DNA from: Lumbricus rubellus
Lineage: Eukaryota > Annelida > Clitellata > Crassiclitellata > Lumbricidae
Assembly: GCA_945859605.1 (NCBI GenBank)
Contig: OX243819.1
Location: 1,195,861-1,259,860, forward strand
Direction of reading: 5' to 3'
Length of the DNA stretch: 64,000 nt
This document shows, in pieces, positions 35,450 to 47,520 of the stretch. The notes beneath the pieces are model-generated. The model was not told the DNA's origin, did no database searches, and saw only the letters and a program-made list of their open reading frames with translations. A program made the translations under genes and the position numbers. Positions within the stretch are counted from its first letter, which is position 1. Every line of letters starts with the position of its first letter.

Positions 35450-35625
35450 CAGGGTGGGCCATAAAAAGACCACTCTACAGATTTTTGCCAATAATTAACT
35501 TTTCCAGAAGTAAGAATTTCCAAATGAAATTTCGCAGTCCTAAAGACAATTCATATTCACCTCATGATGGCCAGAATAATTAAAAATATTTTAAAAATAC
35601 CGGGTTTTGTTTATGGCTCACCCTG
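35450..35625. mobile_element. 176-bp foldback MITE
   Basis: CAGGGTGGGCCATAAA at the left is the inverse of TTTATGGCTCACCCTG at the right with one mismatch. Non-coding interior. The ends resemble the CAGGGTGG ends at 21874 and 30776. Confidence 0.8.
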
Positions 35626-35801
35626 TATATCTGAGTCCAGGCTGTTTCATTTTTACTGGTTAGACGAATCTGCACACTGAAAGTTGCACTGCCATCCATT
35701 GTTCAACATTATTTATAGCGAAACTCATCTTTATGATCCCGAGAAGAATTAAACTGATCTCTTTGCTCAGTGGTTGACCGATTGGTCGAGCCATGACTAA
35801 C

Positions 35802-36008
35802 TTTCCTTAGCGCCACGAGGACATGGAGTTCTAGTTTTCCCAAACGACTCATAATCTACAATTGCTTGACATTTTAAGGTAGGGCCTATACTGCAAAGAT
35901 CCGGGTTCTCGTCGCTTCCATCACTGCATTCAGAAACCCCGTTACACGTCAGTTGCATTGGAAGACACATCCCAACCAAACATCGAAAGTGACTCTTCAC
36001 TCGGCAAT
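35802..36008 (-). CDS. Exon 5: LDL-receptor class A module
   Basis: 207 bp, acceptor TCGTCAG, donor GAAA/GTTAGT, phase 1/1. Six cysteines in the LDLa pattern: DCRV, FRCLVGMC, LTCNGVSECSDGSDENPDLC. The SDGSDE box is the calcium-binding signature. The exon continues about 30 residues past the module toward exon 6. Confidence 0.92.
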
Positions 36009-36222
36009 CTGACGATAACAAACAGAAAAGACCATGACTCAAATAATGCACGTTAGGTAGCCCGAAGTGCAGGATGTTTCAATGGTCAAGTGGACAGAAG
36101 GTCATCGATGGTCGCCTATTGATTTTTAGACTTGATTAATTATTTAATATCGAGCTAGCTTTGTTGCTCATCGGTTATCAGTGGCGGCGCTACGCCAGGG
36201 CATGGCAGGGCAAATGCCATAC

Positions 36223-36776
36223 CAATGGGAATGGGCTTCTTCTTCTTCTTCTTCTTCTTCTTCTTTTTCTTCTTCTTCTTCTTCTTCTTCTTCTTCTTCT
36301 TCTTCTTCTTCTTCTTCTTCTTCTTCTTCTTCTTCTTCTTCTTCTTCTTCTTCTTCTTCTTCTTCTTCTTCTTCTTCTTCTTCTTCTTCTTCTTCTTCTT
36401 CTTCTTCTTCTTCTTCTTCTTCTTCTTCTTCTTCTTCTTCTTCTTCTTCTTCTTCTTCTTCTTCTTCTTCTTCTTCTTCTTCTTCTTCTTTGAACCCTTG
36501 TTGAATCATTTTGAGTTCAACACAAAACTGCACTTTATAATGAGATGCTTTTGAGTATTGAAAATGTGCAATAAAAAATATAAATATACAAATAATAGAA
36601 AATATATTATATATGACCGACCAGGAATTGGAACTCTTCGAGCATGTGAAGATGATGTGTTAAGCATGCTTCCATTCCTTCACCTGATCCCCCACCATGT
36701 GAATCATGATGTCTGATAAAGCTGCTTCTAACATCACGAATTCGTTGAAAGCACTAAATAGTTATTGGACTACGGT
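36223..36776. repeat. TTC-tract repeat unit, copy 1
   Basis: AATGGGAATGGGC, then a pure TTC tract of about 255 bp (36237-36491), then a unique tail down to TTATTGGACTACGGTG. The same unit recurs at 38763-39459. Translations (poly-Ser, poly-Leu, poly-Phe or, on the other strand, poly-Glu) are artefacts. Confidence 0.95.
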
Positions 36777-37260
36777 GTGCTTCAAATTAAAATTAGTGGA
36801 ACAAAAGGCATGTAGCCGAACCATTTCACATTGAATTTCATTATAAATACAATGTATATTGCAATGCTCAGTGCACATGCAGAATATTCATGCGCTGTAA
36901 ATACAATGGTCTAGTAACTAAAATAAACCCCAAATTTGCCCCCCCCCCAAAGAAACCCAGACGAAAGCCAAACAATCCAGATCTAGTAGAAAAACCAGCT
37001 GTGGCATCACTTTATAGCGAGCACGGTAGCCAGGGCCAGATTAAAAAATGTGAAGGGCCCTGTTTGAAAAAAATGTTGGGGGATCTTTGGTAGTTTTTAA
37101 TGACATTTTTTCAGTCGTTTGGTCGAACTTTCGGCAGAATATACCAATTGTTTCCTTTAAAATAAATTGCATGTGTGGGCCCCCTGAAGTGTGGGGCCCC
37201 TGTTCGGCCGAACATGTTGAACACAGTGTTATTTTACTTCACAGAATAATTTTTATTTCA
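36777..37260. other. Intron, possible transposon ends
   Basis: CAGGGCCAGATTAAAA at about 37034 looks like a hAT-type end and GGGGCCCC-rich sequence follows at about 37178-37200; no target duplication seen. No gene. Confidence 0.4.
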
Positions 37261-37267
37261 GTTTCAG

Positions 37268-37445
37268 TTCAGTTCGGCTGGAAGTAATTTCAGTTTCAGT
37301 TCAGTTTCAGTTCTCAAATAATTTCAGTTCAACTTCAACTTCGCGTTCTTAAATAATTTCAGTTCAACTTCAACTTCGAGTTCTTAAATAATTTCAGTTC
37401 AAGTTACAGTTCTTAAATAATTTCAGTTCAAGTTACCATTCTTAA
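37268..37445. repeat. Tandem array of TTTCAGTTCAACTTCAACTT units
   Basis: About five degenerate units of roughly 30-37 bp built around AATAATTTCAGTTCAA separated by GTTCTTA. Confidence 0.8.
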
Positions 37446-37580
37446 TTAATCTTACTTCGAGTTCAATCAATGTAGTTACTTGAAGTTGAAGGTCTATCAA
37501 CGTAGTTACACTAGTACACTAGTACAGAATACTAACTACTCAATGCAAAGTGCAGTATTTAATTTCAGAAAAACTCTCGG

Positions 37581-38122
37581 CAAAACTCCGAACGGCGGTC
37601 CCAAATTAAAATATATAGTCTATATCGTCAAATGTTGCAATTGTCACACAACAACTGTGAACGGCGATCCTAAATTATAAAATTAAAGAAATCGATAAGC
37701 TATCGCCTGAGAAGGCCTTAAACATGAAATGTGGCGAAATAGAAGGTGGATTGATGAAAACCGTTTGATTGATGGACGCTTGATAAAAGAAAGCTGGATA
37801 AACGACATTCCAGCTGAAATGGAAGCCGGATGCATGCCAAAATACATCACTAAAATCAACAATCCAGTTTCCATTTCTCAAGTTTAATTTTCGTAAATCC
37901 AGTTTCTATTTCACCTGTAAAATGTCTTCATCCAGTTTCCATTTCTCAAGTGCTTTCTCATTATTCCGGCTTCTATTTCGATGGACCAGCTGGTCTTTTT
38001 ATAAGTGTGGAGTGCAAAAGAAACCGGTTCTATGCGCCCACCCAATACACCGCACTATTACGACACGTCATGTTGATTTACTTAATGTTATAATTTGGGA
38101 CCGCCGTTCGGAGTTTTTGGTC
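37581..38122. mobile_element. Foldback element, about 540 bp
   Basis: AAACTCCGAACGGCGGTCCC followed by AAATT at the left is the reverse complement of AATTTGGGACCGCCGTTCGG followed by AGTTTT at the right. An extra half copy (GAACGGCGATCCTAAATTAT) lies at about 37660. Ends and target duplication are not exactly defined. Confidence 0.65.
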
Positions 38123-38296
38123 TCCGACCCTCAGAAATGAGGATGGACATCATCATCATCAGTTCGGAGTTTTGCCCAGAGCTGTTCATCCTGTTGCGTC
38201 TTCCAGCAGTTAAATTTAAAAGTCCACAAAGAGAAAAAATTATCTCAACAAAAGCTTATATACCGAGAAATCTCGCGAGATTAACGACTTTCTCTT

Positions 38297-38431
38297 AACA
38301 TAGTCCAACGAAAGACTGGTTCACCGCTAATTTAAGTCAGTAAGTAAATTACTTCATTTCAATAACATAGTCCAACGAAATACTGGTTCACCGCTAATTT
38401 AAGTCAGTAAGTAAATTACTTCATTTCTATT
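38297..38431. repeat. Tandem duplication, 2 x about 68 bp
   Basis: The unit starting ACATAGTCCAACGAAA and ending AAATTACTTCATTTC occurs twice head to tail with one substitution seen (GACTGG against TACTGG). Confidence 0.9.
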
Positions 38432-38599
38432 TTTAGTCATAAATGTGTATAATTTCCGTTCGGATTTTAATTATCGTTACAGTTTTTATTCAGTTCGGCA
38501 TCATTTATTTCCGTTTCCGTTCAGTTTTTGTTCTTAGAATATTTTCAGTTATCGTTATACTTATCGTTAACGGAATGGATTATAATTTGGCGCTACCGC

Positions 38600-38652
38600 C
38601 AGGGCCGGATTAAGGCATGTTCAACTTGAACATGCCTTAATCCGGCCACTGT
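38600..38652. repeat. Near-perfect 50-bp palindrome with hAT-like ends
   Basis: CAGGGCCGGATTAAGGCATG, then TTCAACTTGAA, then CATGCCTTAATCCGGCC and ACTG. The arms pair almost completely around the centre. It could be two hAT-type terminal repeats with no interior; flanking 8-mers do not match. Confidence 0.8.
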
Positions 38653-38762
38653 CGGTTATCCAAGGCCACCGTCCCCTCCGTTCAGCCCAGACTTGGTTTC
38701 ATTCGCACAAACTGCAGCGATGCGGAATCGAGACTCCCGTGGTAGCCTGGAATGGACATCTA

Positions 38763-39090
38763 CAATGGGAATGGGCTTCTTCTTCTTCTTCTTCTTCTTC
38801 TTCTTCTTCTTCTTCTTCTTCTTCTTCTTCTTCTTCTTCTTCTTCTTCTTCTTCTTCTTCTTCTTCTTCTTCTTCTTCTTCTTCTTCTTCTTCTTCTTCT
38901 TCTTCTTCTTCTTCTTCTTCTTCTTCTTCTTCTTCTTCTTCTTCTTCTTCTTCTTCTTCTTCTTCTTCTTCTTCTTCTTCTTCTTCTTCTTCTTCTTCTT
39001 CTTCTTCTTCTTCTTCTTCTTCTTCTTCTTCTTCTTCTTCTTCTTCTTCTTCTTCTTCTTCTTCTTCTTCTTCTTCTTCTTCTTCTTCTT

Positions 39091-39121
<31 letters not shown>

Positions 39122-39459
39122 TTCTTCTTCTTCTTCTTCTTCTTCTTCTTCTTCTTCTTCTTCTTCTTTGAACCCTTGTTGAATCATTTTGAGTTCAACA
39201 CAAAACTGCACTTTATAATGAGATGCTTTTGAGTATTGAAAATGTGCAATAAAAAATATAAATATACAAATAATAGAAAATATATTATATAATTATGACC
39301 GACCAGGAATTGGAACTCTTCGAGCATGTGAAGATGATGTGTTAAGCATGCTTCCATTCCTTCACCTGATCCCCCACCATATGAATCATGATGTCTGATA
39401 AAGCTGCTTCTAACATCACGAATTCGTTGAAAGCACTAAATAGTTATTGGACTACGGTG
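38763..39459. repeat. TTC-tract repeat unit, copy 2
   Basis: Same unit as 36223-36776, about 2.54 kb away in direct orientation, with a longer TTC tract (about 390 bp, with one TTA interruption near 39119). Flanks outside the unit differ, so this is a local duplication or two copies of a mobile unit. Confidence 0.95.
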
Positions 39460-39625
39460 ATGCGATTTATGCAGGCCACCCTCTTGTTCGAGCTAACCAA
39501 ATCTAAGTGGGTAATTGATCGGGGTAGCTTCATTTGGAGTCCACGAGACAACTCTCTGACGTCAAAACCGTTAGAACTATTATAATTATGCAGTTCCTTG
39601 AGCGGGTCAGCAATAAACTATCATT

Positions 39626-40029
39626 TGCAGCATCGATGCAACACGAAGGTTTAGCAGAATATCCATTATCCAACCATGCAAGTATGAGCTTCTACTTTCC
39701 AACGATAAATGACCAGTCTGTTTAATCATGAATGGGACTAGCTCTTAGCAGTGTTCTTGAAGTGGAGCGCTATTAATATAAAATAAATGACGTCAACAAT
39801 AACAACGTGTCGAAAGGTGACGAGAACTGCCAGAAAGTAGTTTGATAAACCGAGACATTCGAACAGCTTCATTTTCAATCAATCAGTGATCAAGTCACTA
39901 ACCGCAGTATTTGATATCGCAGGATGCCAGATGGATCTCTGCGGCTAAAGAGGCGACGGTGGTAACGACGAGACAAGATAGCTGAGACCAAGCTGAGAGT
40001 CCGAGGATGTTCCTGCAGTAGTTTCGACT
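39626..40029 (-). pseudogene. 404-bp tandem duplicate of the kringle exon end (empty site)
   Basis: This segment repeats 40337-40663 plus 48000-48076, which is also 404 bp once the transposon and one target copy are removed. It contains the 3' part of kringle exon 4 (NYCRNILGLSAW and a stop-free run to ASCDIKYCG with a GTTAGT donor at 39902), but not the exon's 5' part or acceptor, so it is unlikely to be spliced in by itself. It has CTAAAGAG where the transposon target is CTGAAGAG. Confidence 0.92.
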
Positions 40030-40613
40030 ATATATATCGGTCATCTTGAGCCATTAATAACCACTGTCCTTTCAGATGTTGGCCTAGTTTTATTCTAGAC
40101 TAACACAAGTGCTGTTAATTTGAAATTTCAACAACTTTAGACGGAAAGGCCTGGATGAGACAGTACACCAGACAACTTCACCAGTCAGAACCGTTTTGTT
40201 TATAGCCCAATAAATCTGTTGAACCCTTCAGGGTCCAGTCGCAGCGAAAAATTAATCGACCCTCGGTCGATCGTGGGTCTTCCATTGAGACGTGTCTTTA
40301 TCAATGAACCGGTCTAAGAAATTAGCGTAGACCCGATGCAGCATCGATGCAACACGAAGGTTTAGCAGAATATCCATTATCCAACCATGCAAGTATGAGC
40401 TTCTACTTTCCAACGATAAATGACCAGTCTGTTTAATCATGAATGGGACTAGCTCTTAGCAGTGTTCTTGAAGTGGAGCGCTATTAATATAAAATAAATG
40501 ACGTCAACAATAACAACGTGTCGAAAGGTGACGAGAACTGCCAGAAAGTAGTTTGATAAACCGAGAAATTCGAACAGCTTCATTTTCAATCAATCAGTGA
40601 TCAAGTCACTAAC

Positions 40614-40663
40614 CGCAGTATTTGATATCGCAGGATGCCAGATGGATCTCTGCGGCTGAAGAG
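40614..40663 (-). CDS. Exon 4, 3' piece: end of kringle 1, cut off by a transposon
   Basis: The piece reads AAEIHLASCDIKYCG and ends at donor GCG/GTTAGT. It belongs to the kringle exon whose larger part is 47992-48222. Joined across the transposon with one copy of CTGAAGAG, the exon would be 273 bp and phase 1/1, the normal class in this gene. Confidence 0.85.
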
Positions 40664-41061
40664 TAGGGTGGAGTGAAAAAATTAATGTCCTAATTTCATA
40701 ATGCCCTGGTGTCACAAAGTTGTATTGTATAATGTACATGACACACAAATTTTTGCATAATAAAAAAATTATTTCTTGTGCTGCCCCAAGACTGTCGAAG
40801 TTCATGTGATTTAAGTGGTTTTTGAGCATTTTGAAGATAATTTTTTTAATTCTTCAGAAACATTAATTTTATCCTAAACTATCATTAAATATCAAATAGA
40901 GCAAGGCACCAGTATATTCCTCATTCAGATAGAGTAGGGCACCAGTATATTCTTCATTTAAATGCAGTAGGGCACCAGTATATTCGTCAATCGTCATTGT
41001 AAAGAAACATGGAGGTTGTACAAAATTTTAACACTCCAGGCATTATACTAGCCAGCAGTTA

Positions 41062-41150
41062 CCATGTATGTATGTATGTATGTATGTATGTATGTATGTA
41101 TGTATGTATGTATGTATGTATGTATGTATGTATGTATGTATGTATGTATA
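41062..41150. repeat. (TATG)n microsatellite
   Basis: About 22 pure units of TATG within the 7.3-kb transposon. Confidence 0.95.
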
Positions 41151-42094
41151 ATCAGTTTTAAAATCTTTATGTCGTATGGGGGCGATAGATCATGAGCCAG
41201 TCTTTTAATAAAAAATTATCCGGCGGCCCATACACAGTGGCCAAACGAAAACACGCCTACCCTGGACCGCGTAACTTACTAAGACCAGAGAGAGAGGGTA
41301 TCTACACCACAGCCCGTAAGAACCCGCCTGCTTACTTAAATCCCGCCCACATCAGTGCTAGCGGACATGTCACTCACATCCACACCCCAGCTCAGGATTG
41401 GCCGAAGCTCCAAGATGACTATGTATCTACCAGCCTTTTCCATATACTTAGTACGGTTGACTGTTTAAATATCACAATCCATATATATATAAACATAGTT
41501 AATATGAATGTCTAATATATACTTAGTACGATTGCGAGTTAAATATTATAATCAACCTATATATACCCTTCGTTGATCTGAATGTATTTCTGTTCAATTG
41601 ATTGTGATTATTTGTATGATTTCTAATACGTGTAGAAATAGAAACATGATTGAACGATACAATGTAATGAAGCGAAAGTTAATACTGTAAAATACTGTAT
41701 CTAACGTTGGACATTCTTTCTTTCAATTTAATCACTTTATACAGTGAAAACGTACGGACATCAATTGGCTTTGCAACTGTTATTTTACTGTTGGCATTGT
41801 TTGTGTAAAACAGTGTATCGAACGTTCACCATTTTGATGCAAATACAGCCTAGTATTATATGCACAGTACAGTCCCAGCTTCCGAGGCATACTTCGACAC
41901 ACACAATCACATATACACAGGCATCCAAGGAAGCACACACAGATGACCCAATGTCTTCCAATACGGACACTGTTCTCTGGACTGGTTCCAATAGCATCCC
42001 TCCAGCTCCCACCCCGCACCCCTCGCTCGACCGCCAGGAGAAGGCATGGCTGTCGTCTGTCAACATGGCCTCGCCGTAAGGGTAGGGGTGTACG
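41151..42094. other. Transposon interior, no gene assigned
   Basis: A plus-strand open stretch 41192-41515 (SQSFNKKLSGGPYTVAKRKH and on) and overlapping frames at 41744-42117 show no recognisable domain. I do not call them genes. Confidence 0.4.
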
Positions 42095-42452
42095 CATAGG
42101 CGTAGGGGACATTTCAACGTTGGGGGGGCAAAAATGAGATTTTTGCCCGAAAAATTTTTTTCCCTCCGGCCGAAATCTTAAGAATTCCCGTTACGTTTGC
42201 CCGAAAATTCTGACGTCCTTATTTTTGGTCATCCGGGCAAAATCTTCTGAAATTTCACGTTACTTTTTGCTCAAAAGGTCATTTTTTCGGGCAAGTCTGA
42301 TTTTTCGGGCAAGAAGACCCGGAAAAATAAAAAAAGTAAAAATTTTCTAAAACTTTTTTTCTTTTTCCGGGTCTGCTTGCCCGAAAAATCAGACTTGCCC
42401 GAAATTTGGGGGGGCATTTGCCCCCCCTGGACCCCCGTCTCCTACGCCTATG
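42095..42452. mobile_element. 358-bp hAT-type MITE nested in the 7.3-kb element
   Basis: CATAGGCGTAGG at the left and CCTACGCCTATG at the right; 8-bp duplication GGTGTACG at 42087-42094 and 42453-42460. The interior has internal inverted copies of TTTTTCGGGCAAG and GGGGGGCA. Strongly foldback. Confidence 0.92.
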
Positions 42453-42460
42453 GGTGTACG

Positions 42461-45400
42461 ACACTAATTTACGAGTTCCTTGACAGAGTGCGAAGGAGGG
42501 GAGTTTGCTCTTGGTACCAATACCCGTATTACCTACCACATTAGTTACCTCTTAATTACCTTAATGGTATTACCACCTACCACGCGGGGACATGCACAGC
42601 AGAGTGCGGCGATATATATATAATATAGCATATCATTGCCGACGGAGATACGTATATACTTCACCCATATATAAATATAGACGTATCTTACAGTCAGTGC
42701 TTTGTTCATTATACGATGTTACCCAATAATACATGTAGCGTCTTCTTTTCAATTGCATATGTTTCTGTATACTTTTGCTCATTATCTGGCGTAATTTTCA
42801 ATTGTCGAGACCAAAAAGTATCTTTGTATGCGAAATTATTCTGTGCACCTTTGACAATGGCTTATATTACATGCTGATAGGTTTGCGTACGTATAGATAC
42901 ATTCAATTTAAAACTACAGGGTTTTCTAGCACTAGGTATACTGTACTGCTATGGTTTATTGTTTTACAAACAACTTGGTACGCTGAGATATTTCTATCTC
43001 ATTTGGTCGACGTTCCTTTTAAGCTGATTACTTGTCGTCACAGCCTATTATGCTTTGACAATGTATTAATCGCATTGTGGGTACGTGACTTAACATGTGC
43101 ATGTTAGCTGCTATTTAGTTAGTATTCTGTAATATGTTAAGCGAGCTGGTATAGAGGATCGTAAATGACACACGCCCTGAAGTCCGAGGAAGGGAGGAAG
43201 AGAGGAGAAGGGAGTTTGCCGACAGTCTCTTATCGTACCTATTAATCAGAATTACGGGACAACAATCCCGACGACAATCCCGACGCTTTTGAACTTAATC
43301 CGACACTAATTTATCCCGGATGTGCCCATTAAGACGCTTCCTCCCGTCTTCAAACAGCTGTAGACCTCCAGCTCCCACCCGCTTCACGCCCTTCTCCAAT
43401 TGCCGAGATACGAAGTACATTAAGCGACCGACAGAGGAATGCTTCCACGGTGTCATTCGACCGAACCACGTCGCCGACGGATACATCCCTTCCCTCCACG
43501 ATATCGGATGACTCTTCCCCCTCACAGTCTTAGTACACGTACAACCCTGGACAGAGTAGGAAAACAGACACATAAGTTTAGTAATTTACCATGTAGCATG
43601 TAGATTGTTTCATTAAAGACTTAATTAAATCAGGTAGTTCCCTACATAGTTCCCATAGGGAGAAGGTTGCCTTCGACATTACGATAACATAAGCCTAACT
43701 TTCGCACCAGATTACAATTAGTAATGTCTCATGAATAAGTTGTTAGGTTGTTCCTTTCAAGAAAGGTAGTCACTTTAATGCCAGACATTCAAGCTATCGG
43801 ACTTTACACGCGTCCGTTGGTTAAACATTTCATCGTGCAGTACATATATGTATACCATTCCTCGGTTACGCATGATTACCTTACATTCATGTACTTCTGT
43901 GTAGCAGTTTCACTTTTGGGTTTTTCTCGTATCTATAAATAATTTACTTGCATTCACGTGAGGTCACGTGATCAATCGGACTGCAACTGGGATACCATGA
44001 GAGCAATGATATAGAGACACACAGAGACAGATAGAGAGAGACAGAGACAGTTACACAGCGAGTGACACAGACACACAGACATAGATCTTTACTCCAAAAC
44101 AGACCTACACAAACAGTTCATTGTATCAGACTTTACGTGCTTCATTGTACCTAGTAAACAGAGTTGTTCTTTTCAGTAATAGAAGGAATCTTTCAGCAGG
44201 ATTCCATTGTTGAATAATTTTACAACCTTATATCCATGTTAAGATACGTTCATGCAGGCATTCAGGTTTCACGTGACATGAGTATGTTGCATGGTAGGCA
44301 CAACAGCGCCGCATTTTCCGCACAATCTTTTCGAGACTTTATTTTCTAGGTTTTATTTTCTGGGTTTTATTTCATACTGCAAGGCCAGTTAAGTAATTAA
44401 GTTAAGTAGTTGGTTGTGTAATTAGTTAATTAATTAGTTATTATATGTGGCAGGGGCCACAAACTTCCGTAGTAGGGGGGTCTGTAAGGGCTACGCTAAA
44501 ACCATTGGAGGAAGGAGTAGGCTAGGCTTAGCAGACAGACACAGCAAGGCGTAATGGATACTTCCTTACAAGGAGCTGGAAAGAGAAACCACGCAGACTG
44601 GGTGTAATTGATACTTCCTTAAAAGGAGCTAAAAGACGAACCAGACAAACAGGGAGGCACACAGCTAGGCAAGCAGAGATAGGGCTAGCAGGCAGACAAG
44701 GCCTGTACAATTGGTATGACGTAAGGGAAAACACAGGAAGGGAAAACCAAGTGGGCGGACAGATTTGAGGCAGATAAGGAGGAGGAGAGAAGCGTCGCCA
44801 GCGAGGGCAAGAGCGAGCAAGTGTGTGGCGAGAGGGAGCGGGCGGCCTGGAGCACCACGGGCGTGGTTGCCTTGGACGGCCCAGGCAGAGCCGTAAAGGG
44901 GAAGGGGTAGATTAGCGAAAGAGCGTAGAATGCAGAGCAAGAACCGAGAGCAATGAAGAGCGTAGAATCACAATCTAGAAAAGAGAGAGACAGGCAAGAA
45001 GAGATAGACGGAAAGTCAGACAGACTAAGAGGTAGGGTAGCTTGGATGTCAACAGCTAGACGAGCGAATAGCTAATTGGATTTAGTCTAACCATCGGTAT
45101 CAAAATATAAGTTCTGCCGGTGGTTATGACGTAGGTAGCGTGGGTAGACAGACAGACATAGAGACAAACATGCGCACACCATACACATCCAGGTAGATAG
45201 ACTTACACAGACTTAGACAGAGTATGAATAGGACTGACAGTGTTTTACAACAATATTTCTTTATGTAGCCGTCTCGATCGCTTTAGAGATTTATTATAAA
45301 AGAAATCGCTTGTTTGTAAACGGGATCTTTTGAGTGAGATCCTAGGCTGCAATTACAACGCAGTTTGATGATCTTTGAGTAGATCCTAGCTCCTGCAGTT

Positions 45401-45948
45401 ACAGCGCAGGGAGTGAACATTCTTATATCTTTGACGGGAGATCATAGGCCTTGCGACAACACTGCAAGGTAAATAATTAATTTAGATTGTAGCGTCAGAA
45501 CTAAGTTCTGGCGTGATAAAATATTGAAACATTTTAAAGAAGAAGTCTTCATCGAATAGACAGCATGTTATCGGTCTGTTGGATTGGTTGTGACCTGAAA
45601 TAAAGAGACAGAAAGAAAATACACAGTGTTCAACAAAACAAAGTCACATTCAAGCAATAGGATAGTTTCCTGTTGATTCAGACGTAACGTCGCCCAACGA
45701 AAAGGTCTTCCATCAACCTACGACCTACCGGGCAGGCGAAGACGTTATATATGTATGTATGTATGTATGTACGTATGTATGTATGTATGCATGTATGTAT
45801 GTATGTGTGTATGTATGTAACTATGTATGCGCTGCAGCTCTAGCCACGGCGTTTTTGCAACATGTGGGGTTAGTAGCCTAACTGGCAATGACTGTGCCAT
45901 GGTCATAGACAGAAACTAAGTGCGCAGGGAAAGGAAAAGATAGAGAAA
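42461..45948. other. Transposon interior, no gene assigned
   Basis: Long non-coding stretch. It includes GACAGA-type purine-rich simple sequence (44005-44075, 44980-45060, 45140-45230) and a TATG microsatellite at 45750-45830. Open frames here (e.g. 43295-43573) are uninformative. Confidence 0.5.
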
Positions 45949-45949
45949 G

Positions 45950-46945
45950 GAGTTGCTAAGTACATCACTGAAGAAGCGGCTGTGTGGAATAAACTTCGAT
46001 GGCAGAAAGGATAAAACCAGAGCTCAAGTGAAGGGGGGTAAGAAACCATATCCTGAAATTGTTGTGAAGGAACACATAAGTCTGGTACAGGAACCAAATT
46101 CAGAATATATATTATATAGAATATGTAACTCATGATATTGGAACATCCAAAAGTATCCACAAGGCTATTTGTACATATTCCCTTGACAATGATGTTGATA
46201 CTTCCAACATTGCTGCAATAGGTTGCGACGATACCAATGTAAACACTGGCGCTTGAGGGTGTTATAAGCCTTTTTGAAAGGAAGTTCCAGAGACCAATCC
46301 ACTGGTTCTTATACATACTATATGCAAATGAGCTACCTCTGCGCCATCTCTTGCAGAAATCAGACGGAGGGACCCAAAAGCTTTTTCCGGCGATATTGGC
46401 AGGGCTCTGGTGAACTGCGAGACACTCCCGGTTGTAGTCTTTGTGCCAAAACCTCTGGCCATGCGTCCAAACATGGAATCGATTGAACTCAGTACGGATC
46501 AAAAATACCTGTATAGCATTTGTAATGCTGTTGCCATAGGCACGTGTAGTTCTGATCTTGCTTGCAAAATCCAGGACCAGTCTGTCACTCTAGATGGCTG
46601 ACAACAGCCAATCGTATACTGAGATTATTCATGGCCAATGAAAATCCCACAGATAACCTGGTGACACTGGCTACATTTGTGTTGTCAGTCTATGCACCAA
46701 TTGTGGTTCCACATAAAGACAAAGTCTGCATGCACGCAGGGATCGGAGCATCTGTGGAGAATGATAAAGTACTCTAGGTATTAGGAAAAACACTTGCGAG
46801 ATGTGGTTGATGAAGTTATTCAGCGAAATGGATATTTCGGTCACGCAGAAAACATACTACTGGCAATGTTAGCAGATGAGAGAAGCCAAATTCGACAACT
46901 GGCCTACAGGAGGATTCTCGCAGCAAAACACGAAAATGCTTAATC
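45950..46945 (+). pseudogene. Unassigned transposon protein relic
   Basis: Broken plus-strand frames. One piece reads WLTTANRILRLFMANENPTD then LVTLATFVLSVYAPI; the end piece reads DEVIQRNGYFGHAENILLAM then RQLAYRRILAAK. The end piece matches the relic at 4251-4514. The family is recurrent in the window but unknown to me. Several stops and frame shifts are visible. Confidence 0.55.
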
Positions 46946-46997
46946 AACGCGTATCCGAGAATTTACTCAATTTAGGGTTCCACGACTTAACTTTAAC

Positions 46998-47520
46998 TTG
47001 TCGACTTGCAAGAAATTGACAGATACGAGCCACCTCTTCTCAAGAGCTGTTCTAAACTCTGCCGCCAGACTAATAGCCCGACTTCCTCGCTATTCACACA
47101 TCTCTTCTTTTATGTTTGACCATCTTCATTGGCTTCCCCTTACTGCTCGGATACAACTCAAGGTTCTGACATTAATTTGCCGGTCCTGTACTGGCCGAGC
47201 TCCAAAGTACCTTTGTGACCTCATCCATCTGCCGACCTCGGCCATTTCTCTTCGCCCGCTACGCTCCTTTGATCGGCATGACCTCTTCGTCCCGCGAGCT
47301 AGGACTGCCTTGGCCAAAATGCGTGCCTTTGCTCTCATTGGCCCGGCATTGTGGAACCAGCTTCCTTCTTCAACGCGTTCCTCCATATTAATTTGTGGGC
47401 CAAATGCCTCTTTTCGGTGTCTCAAGACTATTTTTTCTCTCTTGGTCTAACGCACTGGGAGCGCCTCTGATTGGTGTGCACTGTGAGAGGCGCTTTATAA
47501 ATTTATAGATACAAATACAA
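46998..47520 (+). pseudogene. CR1/L2-like LINE 3' end
   Basis: Open block 46998-47450 reads LNSAARLIARLPRYSHISSF, DHLHWLPLTARIQLKVLTL, GRAPKYLCDL, and FALIGPALWNQLPSSTR, then a stop and the tail GAGAGGCGCTTTATAAATTT followed by AATACAATACAATACAA. It is related to the LINE at 14872-15450. 5'-truncated copy inside the 7.3-kb transposon. Confidence 0.85.

Noticed and set aside
36161..39232. Long open frames of poly-Leu, poly-Ser, poly-Phe and poly-Glu
   Set aside because: They are translations of pure TTC tracts in all frames; no start context, domain or conservation supports a gene.
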